From NCBI RefSeq assembly GCF_000576425.1, contig NZ_KK069989.1, positions 186,001 through 250,000 of the forward strand: a stretch of DNA of 64,000 nucleotides. The letters run 5' to 3'. Under the pieces are notes generated by a model that was not told where the DNA came from, made no database searches, and saw only the letters and a program-made list of their open reading frames with translations. The position numbers were made by a program, and so were the translations under genes. Source of the DNA: Brachybacterium phenoliresistens (lineage in GTDB: Bacteria; Actinomycetota; Actinomycetes; Actinomycetales; Dermabacteraceae). Below, piece by piece: positions 37,400 through 46,686 of the stretch; the stretch's first letter is position 1, and the number at the start of each line of letters is the position of its first letter.

Positions 37400-37464
37400 C
37401 CCGGAATTGTCACTCCCTATGCCATCCGGACGCCCCGGATGGCATAGGGAGTGACAATTCCGGG
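37400..37464. repeat. Perfect 30-bp inverted repeat with 5-nt loop
   Basis: The arms at 37400-37429 and 37435-37464 are exact complements; the loop is ACGCC. The arms contain GGAATTGTCACTCCCTATGC, clearly less GC-rich than all around. It lies between the convergent hisD and DUF3054 genes (78 nt and 31 nt from the stops), so a bidirectional terminator is the plain reading. The unusual base content also fits a mobile or repeated palindromic element. Confidence 0.9.
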
Positions 37465-37494
37465 ACGGTCGGCGGGGTCTGGCGACCGATGGGG

Positions 37495-37947
37495 TCAGGA
37501 GCGGGGGTCGGCGGGCCCGTCCGCGGTGCTCGCATCCTCCCCGGCCGCCGCATCGGCGGTCCCGGCGGAGGAGAGGTCGATGACCTGCAGGCGCTCGCCG
37601 CGGGTGAGGAACAGCGCCACCGCGCGCCAGCCCAGCATCAGCACGCCCGTGACGATCGCGGTGACGACCACGAAGCTCGTCTCGGTGCCGGCGGAGAACA
37701 GGGTGCGGATCGCCATGCAGCAGACCACGGTGATCGCCCAGATGAACACGCCGTGCGGCCACAGCCGGAAGGGCGCGCGCCAGGAGCGGATCGCCAGGTG
37801 GCCGATCAGCACGCCCACCAGGAACGGCCAGCCGACCAGGAACATGTTCTGGGCCGACATCTCCTGCCCGTGCTGGAAGAGGCCGATGATCACGAACAGC
37901 ATCACGGCGAGGACATCGCCGATCAGGGCACCCACGGAGCGGAACAT
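37495..37947 (-). CDS. DUF3054 family membrane protein
   Basis: A 150-aa protein with four hydrophobic segments within residues ~5-115 and a loose acidic, Ala-rich C-terminal tail. [29 protein letters not shown] is split here as [17 protein letters not shown], a family hallmark, with WPHGV conserved. The function is unknown. Start at 37947. It lies antisense between hisD and hisC, as a stable insertion in the his locus. Confidence 0.8.
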   Translation of the reverse strand: MFRSVGALIGDVLAVMLFVIIGLFQHGQEMSAQNMFLVGWPFLVGVLIGHLAIRSWRAPFRLWPHGVFIWAITVVCCMAIRTLFSAGTETSFVVVTAIVTGVLMLGWRAVALFLTRGERLQVIDLSSAGTADAAAGEDASTADGPADPRS

Positions 37948-38089
37948 GCGACCCAGGGTAGTGCGGGAGGCTCGGAGCGCCCTGCGCCGACGGCCTCGAT
38001 CCGGGCCCGCCGCGACGAGCGTCACGCCCGGCCCTCCGGTGCCCGGACGCGCCCGAGGCGCAGGCGCGCTCAGGCTCTACCATGGGGCC

Positions 38090-39232
38090 ATGCCCGCACC
38101 CAGCCCTGCGCCCACGACCGTCCCGGCACGCCCGGGCATCCCCGTCCCGCGCGAGGACCTGGCCGGCATGCATCCCTACGGCGCGCCGCAGCTCGACGTG
38201 CCGCACATGCTCAACGTCAACGAGAACCCCTTCCCGCCCTCGCCGGCGCTCGCCGCCGCCCTGGGCGCGGCGGTGACCGAGGCCGCCGCGGGCCTGAACC
38301 GCTATCCCGACCGCGAGTTCACCGCCCTGCGCTCCGACCTCGCCGCCTATGTGGGGGCGGAGGCGCAGGTCCCCACGCCCGAGGTCGACCAGGTGTGGGC
38401 CGCGAACGGCTCCAACGAGGTCATGCACCAGCTGATGCTGGCCTTCGGCGGGCCGGGGCGCACGGCGCTCGGCTTCGCGCCCCACTACTCCATGTACCCC
38501 GAGTACGCGCGGGACACCTTCACCCGCTGGGTCGCCGCGCCGCGCGGCCCGGCCCCGGACTTCGCCCTCACCGCCGAGCAGGTCACCGACGCGATCGCGC
38601 AGCACGACCCGGACGTGGTCGTGCTGACCAGCCCCAACAACCCCACCGGCACGGCGCTGGACCTCGAGCTGGTCCGCGCGGCCGCCGCGGCCCTGGCGCC
38701 GCGCCGCGGGCTGCTGGTGGTCGACGAGGCCTACGGCGAGTTCCGCCGCGACGGCGTGCCCAGCGCGCTGACCCTCCTGCCCGAGCTCCCGAACCTGGCC
38801 GTCTCCCGCACGATGTCCAAGGCCTTCGCCCTGGCCGGGGCGCGGGTGGGCTACCTGGTGGCCGATGCCGCGATCGTCGATGCGATCCGCATCGTCCGCC
38901 TGCCCTACCACCTCTCCGCCGTCACGCAGGCCGTGGCGCGCACCGCGCTCGCCCACGCCGAGGAGCTGCTCTCGCAGGTCAAGGTGCTGCGCGAGGAGCG
39001 CGACGCCCTCGCCGAGCACCTGCTCGCCCGGGGCCACGAGGTCGCCCCCTCGGATGCGAACTTCATCCTGTTCCACGTCGGCGGCGACCGCCACGCCGTC
39101 TGGCAGACGCTGCTCGATCACGGGGTCCTGATCCGCGAGGTCGGCCCCGAGGGCTGGCTGCGGGTCTCCATCGGCACCCCCGACGACAACGCCGCTTTCC
39201 GCACCGCCCTCGAGGAGGCCGACCCCCGATGA
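38090..39232 (+). CDS. hisC: Histidinol-phosphate aminotransferase
   Basis: A 380-aa class I/II PLP aminotransferase. [12 protein letters not shown] (about residues 41-52) begins the domain. [11 protein letters not shown] and VVDEAYGEF hold the PLP-contacting Asn and Asp. The Schiff-base lysine is K244 in [18 protein letters not shown]. It converts imidazole-acetol phosphate to histidinol phosphate. First gene of a seven-gene run with 4-nt overlaps; the hisB ATG overlaps its stop. The ATG at 38090 is used. Confidence 0.96.
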   Translation: MPAPSPAPTTVPARPGIPVPREDLAGMHPYGAPQLDVPHMLNVNENPFPPSPALAAALGAAVTEAAAGLNRYPDREFTALRSDLAAYVGAEAQVPTPEVDQVWAANGSNEVMHQLMLAFGGPGRTALGFAPHYSMYPEYARDTFTRWVAAPRGPAPDFALTAEQVTDAIAQHDPDVVVLTSPNNPTGTALDLELVRAAAAALAPRRGLLVVDEAYGEFRRDGVPSALTLLPELPNLAVSRTMSKAFALAGARVGYLVADAAIVDAIRIVRLPYHLSAVTQAVARTALAHAEELLSQVKVLREERDALAEHLLARGHEVAPSDANFILFHVGGDRHAVWQTLLDHGVLIREVGPEGWLRVSIGTPDDNAAFRTALEEADPR

Positions 39233-39834
39233 CCGCTCCCCGCACCGCCCGCATCAGCCGCAGCACCCGCGAATCCTCGGTCGAGGTCTTCCTCGACCTC
39301 GACGGCACCGGCGCGGTGGACGTGTCCACCTCCGTGCCGTTCTTCGACCACATGCTCACGGCGCTGGGCACGCACGCCCGCTTCGACCTCACCGTGAAGG
39401 CGACCGGCGACACCCACATCGACGTGCACCACACCGTCGAGGACACCGCGATCGTGCTGGGCCAGTGCCTGCGCGAGGCGCTCGGCGACAAGCACGGCAT
39501 CACCCGCTTCGGCGATGCGATCGTGCCGCTGGACGAGGCGCTCGCCCAGGCGGTCGTGGACGTCTCGGGACGCCCCTACTGCGTGCACACGGGCGAGCCG
39601 GAGGGGCAGGAGTACCACCTCATCGGCGGGCACTTCACCGGCGCCCTGACCCGGCACGTGCTGGAGTCCCTGGCCCACCACGCCGCGATCTGCCTGCACG
39701 TGCGCGTGCTCGCCGGCCGCGACCCCCACCACATCGTCGAGGCCCAGTTCAAGGCGCTCGCGCGGGCCCTGCGCGCCGCCTGCGAGCCCGATCCCCGGGT
39801 CACCGGGGTCCCGTCCACCAAGGGAGCGCTGTGA
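39229..39834 (+). CDS. hisB: Imidazoleglycerol-phosphate dehydratase
   Basis: A 201-aa, Mn-dependent, monofunctional enzyme. The duplicated metal-binding motifs are both present: [15 protein letters not shown] with [11 protein letters not shown], and later [10 protein letters not shown] with [17 protein letters not shown]. It dehydrates imidazole-glycerol phosphate to imidazole-acetol phosphate, the HisC substrate. The ATG overlaps the hisC stop, and a GTGA overlap joins it to the following unknown gene. Confidence 0.97.
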   Translation: MTAPRTARISRSTRESSVEVFLDLDGTGAVDVSTSVPFFDHMLTALGTHARFDLTVKATGDTHIDVHHTVEDTAIVLGQCLREALGDKHGITRFGDAIVPLDEALAQAVVDVSGRPYCVHTGEPEGQEYHLIGGHFTGALTRHVLESLAHHAAICLHVRVLAGRDPHHIVEAQFKALARALRAACEPDPRVTGVPSTKGAL

Positions 39835-40463
39835 GCATCACCCCCGAACCGCCGCGCGAGGGCGAGGACCCCCGCGAGGACGACATCGACGCCGAGTTCG
39901 CGCGGCTGACCCAGGGCCTGTCCCTGGAGGAGGCCCCGCTCACGGTGGAGGACGTGCTGTCCGCGCCGTCGACCGGGAGCGAGCCCGAATCCGACGATGC
40001 GGCCGACGAGGAGCCGGCGATCGCGGTCGTGGCCACCTCCGTGGCCGCCGCCAAGGCGCTCGCCGGGGCTATCCGCCTGGGCCGGGAGGCCCGCACCGAC
40101 GGCATCGACATCCCGCAGGGCACCCTCGTGTACTCCTCGGAGACCGGAGCCATCGCCGCCGGCCCCCTGCAGGAGGTCTCCGCCCACGACCTCGCGGCCG
40201 TGGTCTCCACCGCGCTGCAGCGCCACGGCGTCGTGCTGTTCTGGCGCCGCGGCGACCGGATGACCGCCACCCGCTACCGCGGCGGCGAGCGGGGCGAGGA
40301 CGTCTCGCCGGCGCTCGTCCTCGGCGCCGTCGACCCGCTGGTCGAGCAGCTGCTCGTCGGCGGGGTCGGGATCGACGAGCTGGGGGAGGGCATCGACCCC
40401 TCGCAGGTCTCCCGCGCCCAGGCGCTGCGGTGGATCGCCTTCGGCCGGAGGAAGGACTCATGA
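39831..40463 (+). CDS. Unknown protein within the his operon
   Basis: A 210-aa soluble protein. The acidic N-terminal third looks disordered. From about residue 65 there is an alpha/beta domain: [20 protein letters not shown], then [15 protein letters not shown] and [19 protein letters not shown]. No catalytic motif is recognised. It overlaps hisB (GTGA) and hisH (ATGA) by 4 nt each, so it is made with the histidine enzymes. Position suggests an accessory role to HisB or HisH; I cannot name one. Confidence 0.75.
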   Translation: MSITPEPPREGEDPREDDIDAEFARLTQGLSLEEAPLTVEDVLSAPSTGSEPESDDAADEEPAIAVVATSVAAAKALAGAIRLGREARTDGIDIPQGTLVYSSETGAIAAGPLQEVSAHDLAAVVSTALQRHGVVLFWRRGDRMTATRYRGGERGEDVSPALVLGAVDPLVEQLLVGGVGIDELGEGIDPSQVSRAQALRWIAFGRRKDS

Positions 40464-41122
40464 GCGAGCCCGGACCCCGCATCGTCGTCCTGGACCACGG
40501 CAGCGGCAACGTCCGCTCCGTGGTGCGGGCGCTCGAGGCCGCCGGCGCGCAGGTCGCCCTCACGGCCGATGCCGACCAGGCCCTCGCGGCCGACGGCCTG
40601 GTCGTCCCCGGCGTCGGCGCCTACGAGGCCACCATCGCCCAGATCCGCGCCGTCGGCGGCGACCGCATCATCGAGCGGCGCCTGGCCGGCGGGCTGCCGG
40701 TCCTCGGGATCTGCGTCGGCCTGCAGGTCATGTTCGAGCGCGGCACCGAGCACGGCGTCACCAGCACCGGGCTCGGCCAGTGGCCGGGAGAGGTGACCCG
40801 GCTGCAGGCGCCCGTGGTCCCGCACATGGGCTGGAACACCGTCGAGGTCCCGCAGGGCACGCGCCTGTTCGCGGGCCTCGAGGAGGAGCGCTTCTACTTC
40901 GTGCACTCCTACGGCGCGCGGCAGTGGACGCTCGAGCCCGTCGGGCCGATGCCCGCGCCCCTGGTGACCTGGGGCGAGCACGGCGGCGACCGCTTCGTGG
41001 CGGCCGTCGAGAACGGTCCGCTGTGCGCCACCCAGTTCCACCCGGAGAAGTCCGGGGCGGCGGGCGCCCGGCTGCTGCGCAACTGGCTGGGGACGCTGCG
41101 CCCCGCCCCGACGGCCGCATGA
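40460..41122 (+). CDS. hisH: Imidazole glycerol phosphate synthase, glutamine amidotransferase subunit
   Basis: A 220-aa class I amidotransferase that delivers ammonia to HisF. The nucleophile is C85 in [12 protein letters not shown]; the His-Glu pair is in [11 protein letters not shown] (~residues 191-201). [12 protein letters not shown] is the typical start. Its synthase partner HisF is not found in this window. The 51-aa membrane protein gene overlaps its stop by 4 nt. Confidence 0.96.
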   Translation: MSEPGPRIVVLDHGSGNVRSVVRALEAAGAQVALTADADQALAADGLVVPGVGAYEATIAQIRAVGGDRIIERRLAGGLPVLGICVGLQVMFERGTEHGVTSTGLGQWPGEVTRLQAPVVPHMGWNTVEVPQGTRLFAGLEEERFYFVHSYGARQWTLEPVGPMPAPLVTWGEHGGDRFVAAVENGPLCATQFHPEKSGAAGARLLRNWLGTLRPAPTAA

Positions 41123-41274
41123 TCCTCGCGTTCGTCATGCTGTTCACCGGCGGCCTGCTCGCCGGCGGCGCCTGGTCCTTCTTCCGCGGGCGCAAGCCGT
41201 GGTGGGCGACCACGCTGCTGTCGCTGCTGGCGCTCGCCTGCATCGGCATCTCCCTGCTGCGGATCCTCAGCTGA
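41119..41274 (+). CDS. 51-aa membrane protein in the his operon
   Basis: [20 protein letters not shown] begins a short protein with two hydrophobic segments (residues ~1-19 and 31-49) separated by the basic loop FFRGRKPWW. The ATG overlaps the hisH stop by 4 nt, which supports real translation. A gap of 74 nt follows before priA. Similar tiny membrane proteins sit in this place in related genomes, from memory. Its role is unknown. Confidence 0.7.
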   Translation: MILAFVMLFTGGLLAGGAWSFFRGRKPWWATTLLSLLALACIGISLLRILS

Positions 41275-41348
41275 TCCCGCCCCTGCTCCCGGGCGACCGC
41301 CCGACCCTCGTGACCCCCTTCACCCCCTACCGCATCCCGGAGGTGCCC

Positions 41349-42083
41349 GTGTCCGCTCCCATCCTCGAGCTGCTGCCTGCCGTCGACGTCCAGGACGGCC
41401 AGGCCGTGCGCCTGGTCCAGGGCGCGGCCGGCACCGAGACGTCCTACGGCTCGCCGCTGGAGGCGGCGCTGTCCTTCCAGGAGGCCGGCGCCCGCTGGCT
41501 GCACCTGGTCGACCTCGACGCCGCCTTCGGCCGCGGCTCCAACGCGAAGATCCTCGCGGAGGTCTGCGCCGCCATGGACCTGCAGGTCGAGCTCTCCGGC
41601 GGCATCCGCGACGACGAGTCGCTCGCCGCGGCCCTGGCCACCGGCTGCCGTCGCGTGAACATCGGCACCGCGGCGCTGGAGAACCCGGACTGGACGGCGG
41701 AGGTCATCGCCGAGCACGGCGACCGGATCGCGGTGGGCCTGGACGTGCGCGGCACGACCCTCGCCGCCCGCGGCTGGACCCGGGACGGCGGGGACCTCTG
41801 GGAGGTGCTGGACCGCCTGGACGAGGCCGGCTGCGCCCGCTACGTCGTCACGGACGTCACCAAGGACGGCACGCTCCAGGGACCGAACCTCGGGCTGCTG
41901 CGCGAGGTGTGCTCCCGCACCGACGCGGCGGTCATCGCCTCCGGCGGCGTCTCGACCCTCGAGGACCTCGCGGCCCTGCGCGAGCTCGTGCCCGCCGGCG
42001 TCGAAGGAGCCATCGTCGGCAAGGCGCTGTACGCGAAGGCGTTCACCCTGCCCGAGGCGCTCGAGGTCGCCGGACTCCCGTGA
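41349..42083 (+). CDS. priA: PriA: bifunctional HisA/TrpF isomerase
   Basis: A 244-aa (beta-alpha)8 barrel. The catalytic pair is the first-strand Asp in [18 protein letters not shown] and the Asp in [16 protein letters not shown]. The loop [14 protein letters not shown] has the Arg-Gly-Trp typical of actinobacterial PriA, which handles both ProFAR (histidine) and PRA (tryptophan). The GTG at 41349 is the start, with GGAGG 5 nt upstream. The ending GTGA overlaps the SseB gene. Bifunctionality is inferred from the family. Confidence 0.94.
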   Translation: MSAPILELLPAVDVQDGQAVRLVQGAAGTETSYGSPLEAALSFQEAGARWLHLVDLDAAFGRGSNAKILAEVCAAMDLQVELSGGIRDDESLAAALATGCRRVNIGTAALENPDWTAEVIAEHGDRIAVGLDVRGTTLAARGWTRDGGDLWEVLDRLDEAGCARYVVTDVTKDGTLQGPNLGLLREVCSRTDAAVIASGGVSTLEDLAALRELVPAGVEGAIVGKALYAKAFTLPEALEVAGLP

Positions 42084-42910
42084 CGGCGCCGCGTCCCGAG
42101 CAGCGACAGGAGGGGGACCTGCCCGCGGCGCAGCGCGCGCTGCCGGCCCACTTCCGGGAGAAGTCCCCGTTCACGGACACCGCAGGCACCCCGTGGGCGG
42201 GGCGCGACTACAGCGTCAGTCCCTTCCCCGACGACGACGGCTCCACCCCGGCGGCGGTGGCGGAGGCGCTGGCCGCGCACCGCGCCGGGCGCGACCCCCA
42301 TCGCACCGCCCTGGTCGCGGCGATCTCCGCCGAGCGCCTGCTGGTGCCGATCATGGCCATCGCCGGGGAGACCGGCACCACCGCGCACGGGCTGACGGGG
42401 GACAACGGCGCCGACATGGCGATGGTCTCGATCACCGCTCCGGACGGCTCCACGATCCTGCCGGTGTTCACCGGCGTCGCGGAGCTCGCCGCATGGCGGC
42501 GCGACGCCCGCCCCGTGCCGGTGCCCGCGGCGCAGGCGGCGCAGGCCGCGGTGCAGGAGGGATGCACCGCCCTGGTGCTGGACCCCTCCCGGCCGGGACC
42601 GGACGGGACCCCGATCCTGCTGCCCCGCTCGGTGCTGTGGGCCCTCGCCCAGGGGCGCGGCTGGATCCCGCCCTACGAGGACCCGGAGGTCGCCGCCGAG
42701 CTCACGGCGATCGCCGGCGACACCGAGGGGGTGCTCGCGCTCACCGCGCTGCCGGGGGAGCGCACCGAGGTCAAGCTGCAGGTCCGTCTGGTGGCGGGCC
42801 TGGATCAGCAGGGCGTGCAGGCGGTCGTCGCCGATCTGAGCCGGCGCCTGGGGCTCTCGCAGCTGGTCGCCGAGCGGATCAGCTCCCTCACGCTCGCCCT
42901 GGTGGGCTGA
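42080..42910 (+). CDS. SseB family protein
   Basis: A 276-aa soluble protein. The N-terminal SseB domain (about residues 45-165) contains [16 protein letters not shown] and [26 protein letters not shown], and the C-terminal half has the enhanced-serine-sensitivity type domain ending [11 protein letters not shown]. Its cellular role is unresolved. It overlaps priA by 4 nt and closes the his run; this gene order is familiar from other Micrococcales. Confidence 0.88.
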   Translation: MTAPRPEQRQEGDLPAAQRALPAHFREKSPFTDTAGTPWAGRDYSVSPFPDDDGSTPAAVAEALAAHRAGRDPHRTALVAAISAERLLVPIMAIAGETGTTAHGLTGDNGADMAMVSITAPDGSTILPVFTGVAELAAWRRDARPVPVPAAQAAQAAVQEGCTALVLDPSRPGPDGTPILLPRSVLWALAQGRGWIPPYEDPEVAAELTAIAGDTEGVLALTALPGERTEVKLQVRLVAGLDQQGVQAVVADLSRRLGLSQLVAERISSLTLALVG

Positions 42911-42981
42911 GCGGGCCCTGCGCCCCGGGCCGCTGCGCCTCCGGCCCGCCGCGTCGTCCGGGCCGCCGCGCCGGGGCGGGC

Positions 42982-43356
42982 TCAGCTGACGCGCCCGGTC
43001 CACTTCTCGCCGGGGCCCTGGCCGGGCTCGTCCCGGAAGGGCAGCGCCTCGGCGAAGGCGAGCTGCAGGGTGCGCAGGCCGTCGCGCAGCGAGCGCGCAT
43101 GATCCCCGCCGATCTCCGGGGAGGCCGCCGTGACCAGGCCGGCCAGGGCGGTGATGAGCTTGCGGGCCTCGGCGAGGTCCTGGTACTGGCCCGTCTCCTC
43201 GTCCTCGGCGAGGCCGATCTTCACGGCGGCGGCGCTCATCAGGTGCACGGTCGCGGTCGTGATGATCTCCACCGCGGAGACCTCGGCGATGTCGCGCGCC
43301 TCCTCGCCCCCGTCGATCAGGCTCGGGTCTGCGGCATCGGGCGTGGGATCGGTCAT
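42982..43356 (-). CDS. DUF1844 domain protein
   Basis: A 124-aa soluble protein: DIAEVSAVEIITTATVHLMSAAAVKIGL (split as SAVEIITTATVHLMSAAAV) and DLAEARKLITALAGLV are the DUF1844 core. It lies next to infC in most actinobacteria, so a link to translation is often assumed without proof. AGGAGG precedes the ATG at 43356. It follows the DUF4352 gene by 37 nt on the same strand. Confidence 0.88.
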   Translation of the reverse strand: MTDPTPDAADPSLIDGGEEARDIAEVSAVEIITTATVHLMSAAAVKIGLAEDEETGQYQDLAEARKLITALAGLVTAASPEIGGDHARSLRDGLRTLQLAFAEALPFRDEPGQGPGEKWTGRVS

Positions 43357-43393
43357 GCGGTCCTCCTGGGGATCGGGCGCCCGGGCGGTCGGC

Positions 43394-44194
43394 TCACAGG
43401 GGGAGCTCGCCCGAGCCGCCCGCGGGGTAGCGGCTGAAGTCGACGGCGGCATGGTCGATGACGGTGCCGACCGGCACATCGTAGACGGCATGGAAGACCT
43501 CGGTGCCTCCGGGCTCGACCATCCCGTACGGCGCGCTGTCCGCCAGATGCACCACGGTCGCCTCGCGGTCCGGCGCATGGACGGTGCCGGCGTCGTCGAC
43601 GAGGGTCACGGAATCTCCGAGGTTCACCGACTGCGCCGAGCCGTTGGTCACCGAGATGGTGAGGACGGCGTACTCGCCGTCGGCGTCCCGGCGGTCCCCG
43701 GCATCGCCCACCGAGGGGATCCCCGGCTCGTAGGAGACCAGCTCCACCTCCAGGTCGCCGAGGACGAGGGACCCCGGTGCGGCGGCGTCCCCGGTTCCCG
43801 GGTCCGCGGCCGGGGCGGAGGCGGCCGGATCGGGCAGGGAGCGCAGCGCGAGATAGCCCCCGCCGAGCGCGACGGCCAGCAGCAGCGCGGCGATCGCGCC
43901 GACGGCCAGGAGCAGGGGGCGGGTCCGCAGCGGCGAGGGGGAGCCGGCGGCGGCCTCCTCCTCGCGCAGCCGCCGGCGGTTCCAGTCCGCGGGCCGCGGC
44001 GGCGGGGTGGGGAAGGAGTCCGGGACGGGGCGCATGACGGCCTCGCGCGGGCGGGTGGTGGTGGGCTCCGATCCCGCGGGCAGGGGGGTCTCGGACGGGG
44101 AGGCGGCCGGATCGGGCGACGAGGCAGGATCGGCGGGCGCGCCGTCCGGGGTGCCGTAGTCGTAGGAGCGGTCCCCGGATGCAGCGTCCTTCAC
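43394..44194 (-). CDS. DUF4352 domain protein with one membrane anchor
   Basis: A 266-aa protein. The first ~100 residues are Pro/Ser/Asp-rich and disordered, followed by a single membrane span (about 107-130). The outside part is a DUF4352 Ig-like domain: LGDLEVELVSYEPG, YAVLTISVTNGSAQSVNLGD and GGTEVFHAVYDVPVG. Such domains occur in cell-surface proteins and bind unknown ligands. The GTG at 44194 has GAAGG upstream; an ATG about 52 codons in is an alternative. Confidence 0.75.
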   Translation of the reverse strand: MKDAASGDRSYDYGTPDGAPADPASSPDPAASPSETPLPAGSEPTTTRPREAVMRPVPDSFPTPPPRPADWNRRRLREEEAAAGSPSPLRTRPLLLAVGAIAALLLAVALGGGYLALRSLPDPAASAPAADPGTGDAAAPGSLVLGDLEVELVSYEPGIPSVGDAGDRRDADGEYAVLTISVTNGSAQSVNLGDSVTLVDDAGTVHAPDREATVVHLADSAPYGMVEPGGTEVFHAVYDVPVGTVIDHAAVDFSRYPAGGSGELPL

Positions 44195-44279
44195 CTGGTC
44201 AACCTTCGCTCGAGAGGCACGGGCCGGCCCCGGCGGCGTCTCCCGGGGGAGGCGGCCGTGAGGCGCGATGCACATCACC

Positions 44280-44307
44280 TGGACGGCACGTGCATCGCTG
44301 GTAGGAT
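44280..44307 (+). promoter_or_regulatory. Candidate infC promoter
   Basis: TGGACG (44280-44285), a 16-nt spacer and TAGGAT (44302-44307). This gives an untranslated leader of about 195 nt before infC. It lies in the 315-nt gap between the divergent DUF4352 and infC genes. Confidence 0.5.
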
Positions 44308-44400
44308 AGTCGATCGGAACATGTCGTTCCCGTCGAAGTGGAGTCCCTCCCACCTCGCGGCACCGCTCCAGGGCGGCCGTCGCCGGGTCAGTATCGCAGC

Positions 44401-44500
44401 CGGATCCTCGGATCCGGCGGGCGCGTCCGCGCGTCCGGTGTGCTCGGGGCCTCCGCTGCTGCAAGCGGGGGCCTTCGTCATGTCCGATACACCGAGGTGA
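44401..44500 (+). promoter_or_regulatory. Structured infC leader, possible attenuator with short upstream frame
   Basis: CGGATCC-TC-GGATCCG (44401-44416) is a perfect small palindrome. GGCCTCCGCT (44448-44457) pairs with AGCGGGGGCC (44464-44473), 10 bp including one G-U pair, and is followed by TTCGTC. A six-codon frame (MSDTPR) runs from 44480 to 44500, and its stop lies inside the infC ribosome-site region. Leaders before infC-rpmI-rplT control translation in other bacteria; here the mechanism is inferred only. Confidence 0.45.
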
Positions 44501-44509
44501 GGAGCCACC

Positions 44510-45142
44510 ATCAGCGAACAGCGAATCAACGGACAGATCAGGGTGCCGAAGGTCCTTCTGGTCGGCCCGGCCGGCGAGCAGGTCGGCATCGTCCGCGTCG
44601 AGGACGCCCTGCGTCTTGCCACGGAAGCAGATCTGGACCTGGTCGAGGTCGCACCTGGGGCGAATCCGCCCGTCTGCCGTCTCATGGACTACGGCAAGTA
44701 CAAGTACGAAGCCAACATGAAGGCGCGCGAGGCCCGGAAGAATCAGGCCAACACGGTCCAGAAGGAAATCCGGATGGGCCTGAAGATCGATAAGCACGAC
44801 TACGAGACCAAGCGTCGCAACGTCGAGAAGTTCCTCTCGGGCGGCGACAAGGTCAAGGTCATCATCCGCTTCCGCGGCCGTGAGCAGTCGCGCCCCGAGA
44901 TGGGCATCAAGCTGCTGGGCCGCATGGCGGAGGACGTCGCCGAGTACGGCTTCGTCGAGGCGCACCCGCGCCAGGACGGTCGGTCCATGGTGATGGTCCT
45001 GGGCCCCCACAAGAAGAAGGCCCAGGCGATGGCCGAGGCGCGCAAGCGCAAGTCCGACGCCGAGAAGGCAGCCAGCACCGAGCAGGCGCCCCAGGACACG
45101 GAGAGCACCGGCGGCCCCCCCGCCGAGCCCGTCGAGTCCTGA
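44510..45142 (+). CDS. infC: Translation initiation factor IF-3 (AUC start)
   Basis: A 210-aa protein that keeps 30S subunits free and checks the initiator codon. Read from ATC at 44510, the sequence begins [19 protein letters not shown], which matches the conserved IF-3 N-terminus; GAGGAG lies 5 nt upstream. The first in-frame GTG (44543) would remove these conserved residues. Rare AUU/AUC-type starts let IF-3 repress its own translation in other bacteria. The C-terminal domain contains [16 protein letters not shown]. The extra C-terminal tail (~30 residues) is acidic and low complexity. L35 and L20 follow. Confidence 0.93.
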   Translation: MSEQRINGQIRVPKVLLVGPAGEQVGIVRVEDALRLATEADLDLVEVAPGANPPVCRLMDYGKYKYEANMKAREARKNQANTVQKEIRMGLKIDKHDYETKRRNVEKFLSGGDKVKVIIRFRGREQSRPEMGIKLLGRMAEDVAEYGFVEAHPRQDGRSMVMVLGPHKKKAQAMAEARKRKSDAEKAASTEQAPQDTESTGGPPAEPVES

Positions 45143-45166
45143 CAGACACTGAAGGAGATACGGCAC

Positions 45167-45361
45167 ATGCCGAAGAACAAGACCCATTCGGGCACCAAGA
45201 AGCGCGTCCGCGTGACGGGCTCCGGCAAGCTCATGCGGGAGAAGGCCAACGCGCGCCACCTGCTCGAGCACAAGTCTTCGAACCGCAAGCGCCGCCTGGG
45301 CAGCGACACCACCGTCGCCAAGGCCGATGTCAAGCGCATGAAGAAGCTGCTGGGCCGCTGA
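45167..45361 (+). CDS. rpmI: 50S ribosomal protein L35
   Basis: A 64-aa, very basic protein. [20 protein letters not shown] and [14 protein letters not shown] are diagnostic. AAGGAG precedes the ATG. It sits 24 nt after infC and 58 nt before rplT, the standard order. Confidence 0.98.
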   Translation: MPKNKTHSGTKKRVRVTGSGKLMREKANARHLLEHKSSNRKRRLGSDTTVAKADVKRMKKLLGR

Positions 45362-45419
45362 GCCCCCGTGCGGGATCGCTCCCGCACCCCAGAACTCGTC
45401 ACCATCGAAGGAGAATCAC

Positions 45420-45800
45420 GTGGCACGCGTGAAGCGGGCGGTCAACGCCCATAAGAAGCGTCGAGAGATCCTCGAGCAGGCCAGCGGCTACCGCGGTCAG
45501 CGCTCTCGCCTGTACCGCAAGGCGAAGGAGCAGGTCCTCCACTCGCAGACGTACAACTACCGCGACCGCAAGAAGCGCAAGGGCAACTTCCGCCAGCTCT
45601 GGATCCAGCGCATCAACGCCGCGTCGCGCGCGAACGGCATGACCTACAACCGACTCATCCAGGGCCTCGGCCTCGCGGGTGTCGAGGTCGACCGCCGCAT
45701 GCTCGCCGAGCTCGCCGTCAACGACGCGCCGGCCTTCGCCGCGCTCGTCGAGGTCGCCAAGAACGCCCTCCCCAAGGACGTCAACGCTCCTGCCGCCTGA
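45420..45800 (+). CDS. rplT: 50S ribosomal protein L20
   Basis: A 126-aa 23S-rRNA-binding protein needed for early 50S assembly; in some bacteria it represses its own operon. GTG start with GAAGGAG upstream. [40 protein letters not shown] and [20 protein letters not shown] are conserved blocks. Confidence 0.98.
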   Translation: MARVKRAVNAHKKRREILEQASGYRGQRSRLYRKAKEQVLHSQTYNYRDRKKRKGNFRQLWIQRINAASRANGMTYNRLIQGLGLAGVEVDRRMLAELAVNDAPAFAALVEVAKNALPKDVNAPAA

Positions 45801-45819
45801 TCGCGCGGACGTCGACTCC

Positions 45820-46686
45820 ATGAGCACCACGGAACGCCCGGACGACCGGACGATCTCCTCGCCCCGATCCGATCGGGTGCGGCGGATCGCCGGGCTGTCC
45901 GGGCGTTCCGCGCGTCGCCGCCACGGCCTGTTCCGCGTCGAGGGCCCGCAGTCCGTGCGCTCCCTGGTGGAGCATCGGCCCGATGCGGTGGAGGAGCTCT
46001 TCCTCACCGCCGAGGCGGCGTCCGACCACGGCGAGATCGTCGACCTCGCCGGGGCCGCCGGCATCGCGGTGCGTCCCATCGCCCCCGAGGCGCTGCGCGC
46101 CATGGTCCGCGACCAGGACGCCGCCGGTGCTCTCGTCAGCCCGCAGGGCGTGGTCGCGACCGCCCGCACCGCCGCCGTCGATCTCGCGCTCGAGGACGCC
46201 CTCGCCGCCCTGCCCGCCGCCGGGGAGCCCGCGACCGTCCTCGTCCTGCACGAGCTGCGCGATCCCGGCAACGTCGGCACCCTGATCCGCGCGGCCGATG
46301 CCGCCGGCGCGGACCTCGTCCTGCTCACCGGCGCCAGCGCTGACGTGCTGGCCCCCAAGGTCGTGCGCTCGAGCGCCGGCAGCCTCTTCCATCTGCCCGT
46401 GGCCGGCGGCGCCGACGCCGAGCTGCTGTACCCCGCCCTCCGCGCGGCAGGCGTGGCCATCGCCGCCACCAGCGGCTACGCGCAGGACGAGCTCTTCGCC
46501 GCCGAGATCCCCGCCCGCATCGCGTGGGTCATGGGCAACGAGGCCCGCGGCCTGCCCGCGGCGGTGCTCGCCGATGCGGACCTCGCCGTGCGCATCCCGC
46601 TGGCCGGCGCCGCCGAGTCCCTCAACGTCGCGACCGCCGCGACGGTGTGCCTGTTCGAGACCCTGCGCCGCCGGGGCCGGGAGTGA
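45820..46686 (+). CDS. TrmH/SpoU-family RNA 2'-O-methyltransferase
   Basis: A 288-aa protein. The N-terminal substrate-binding domain has RRRHGLFRVEGPQSVR. The SPOUT domain carries the three motifs: LHELRDPGNVGTLIRAADAAG, WVMGNEARGLP and IPLAGAAESLNVATAATVCLFE. It transfers methyl from SAM to a ribose in rRNA or tRNA; which site is not clear. It starts 19 nt after rplT and overlaps the CopD/CtaG gene by 4 nt, linking it to the ribosomal operon. Confidence 0.93.
   Translation: MSTTERPDDRTISSPRSDRVRRIAGLSGRSARRRHGLFRVEGPQSVRSLVEHRPDAVEELFLTAEAASDHGEIVDLAGAAGIAVRPIAPEALRAMVRDQDAAGALVSPQGVVATARTAAVDLALEDALAALPAAGEPATVLVLHELRDPGNVGTLIRAADAAGADLVLLTGASADVLAPKVVRSSAGSLFHLPVAGGADAELLYPALRAAGVAIAATSGYAQDELFAAEIPARIAWVMGNEARGLPAAVLADADLAVRIPLAGAAESLNVATAATVCLFETLRRRGRE

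Noticed and set aside
42080..42910. Expectation of hisF after priA
   Set aside because: The gene here is clearly SseB-like. hisF being elsewhere is common in this order, so its absence is not reported as unusual.
44543..44545. GTG as the infC start
   Set aside because: It would delete the conserved IF-3 N-terminal block that is encoded in frame from ATC 44510, which has a proper ribosome site.
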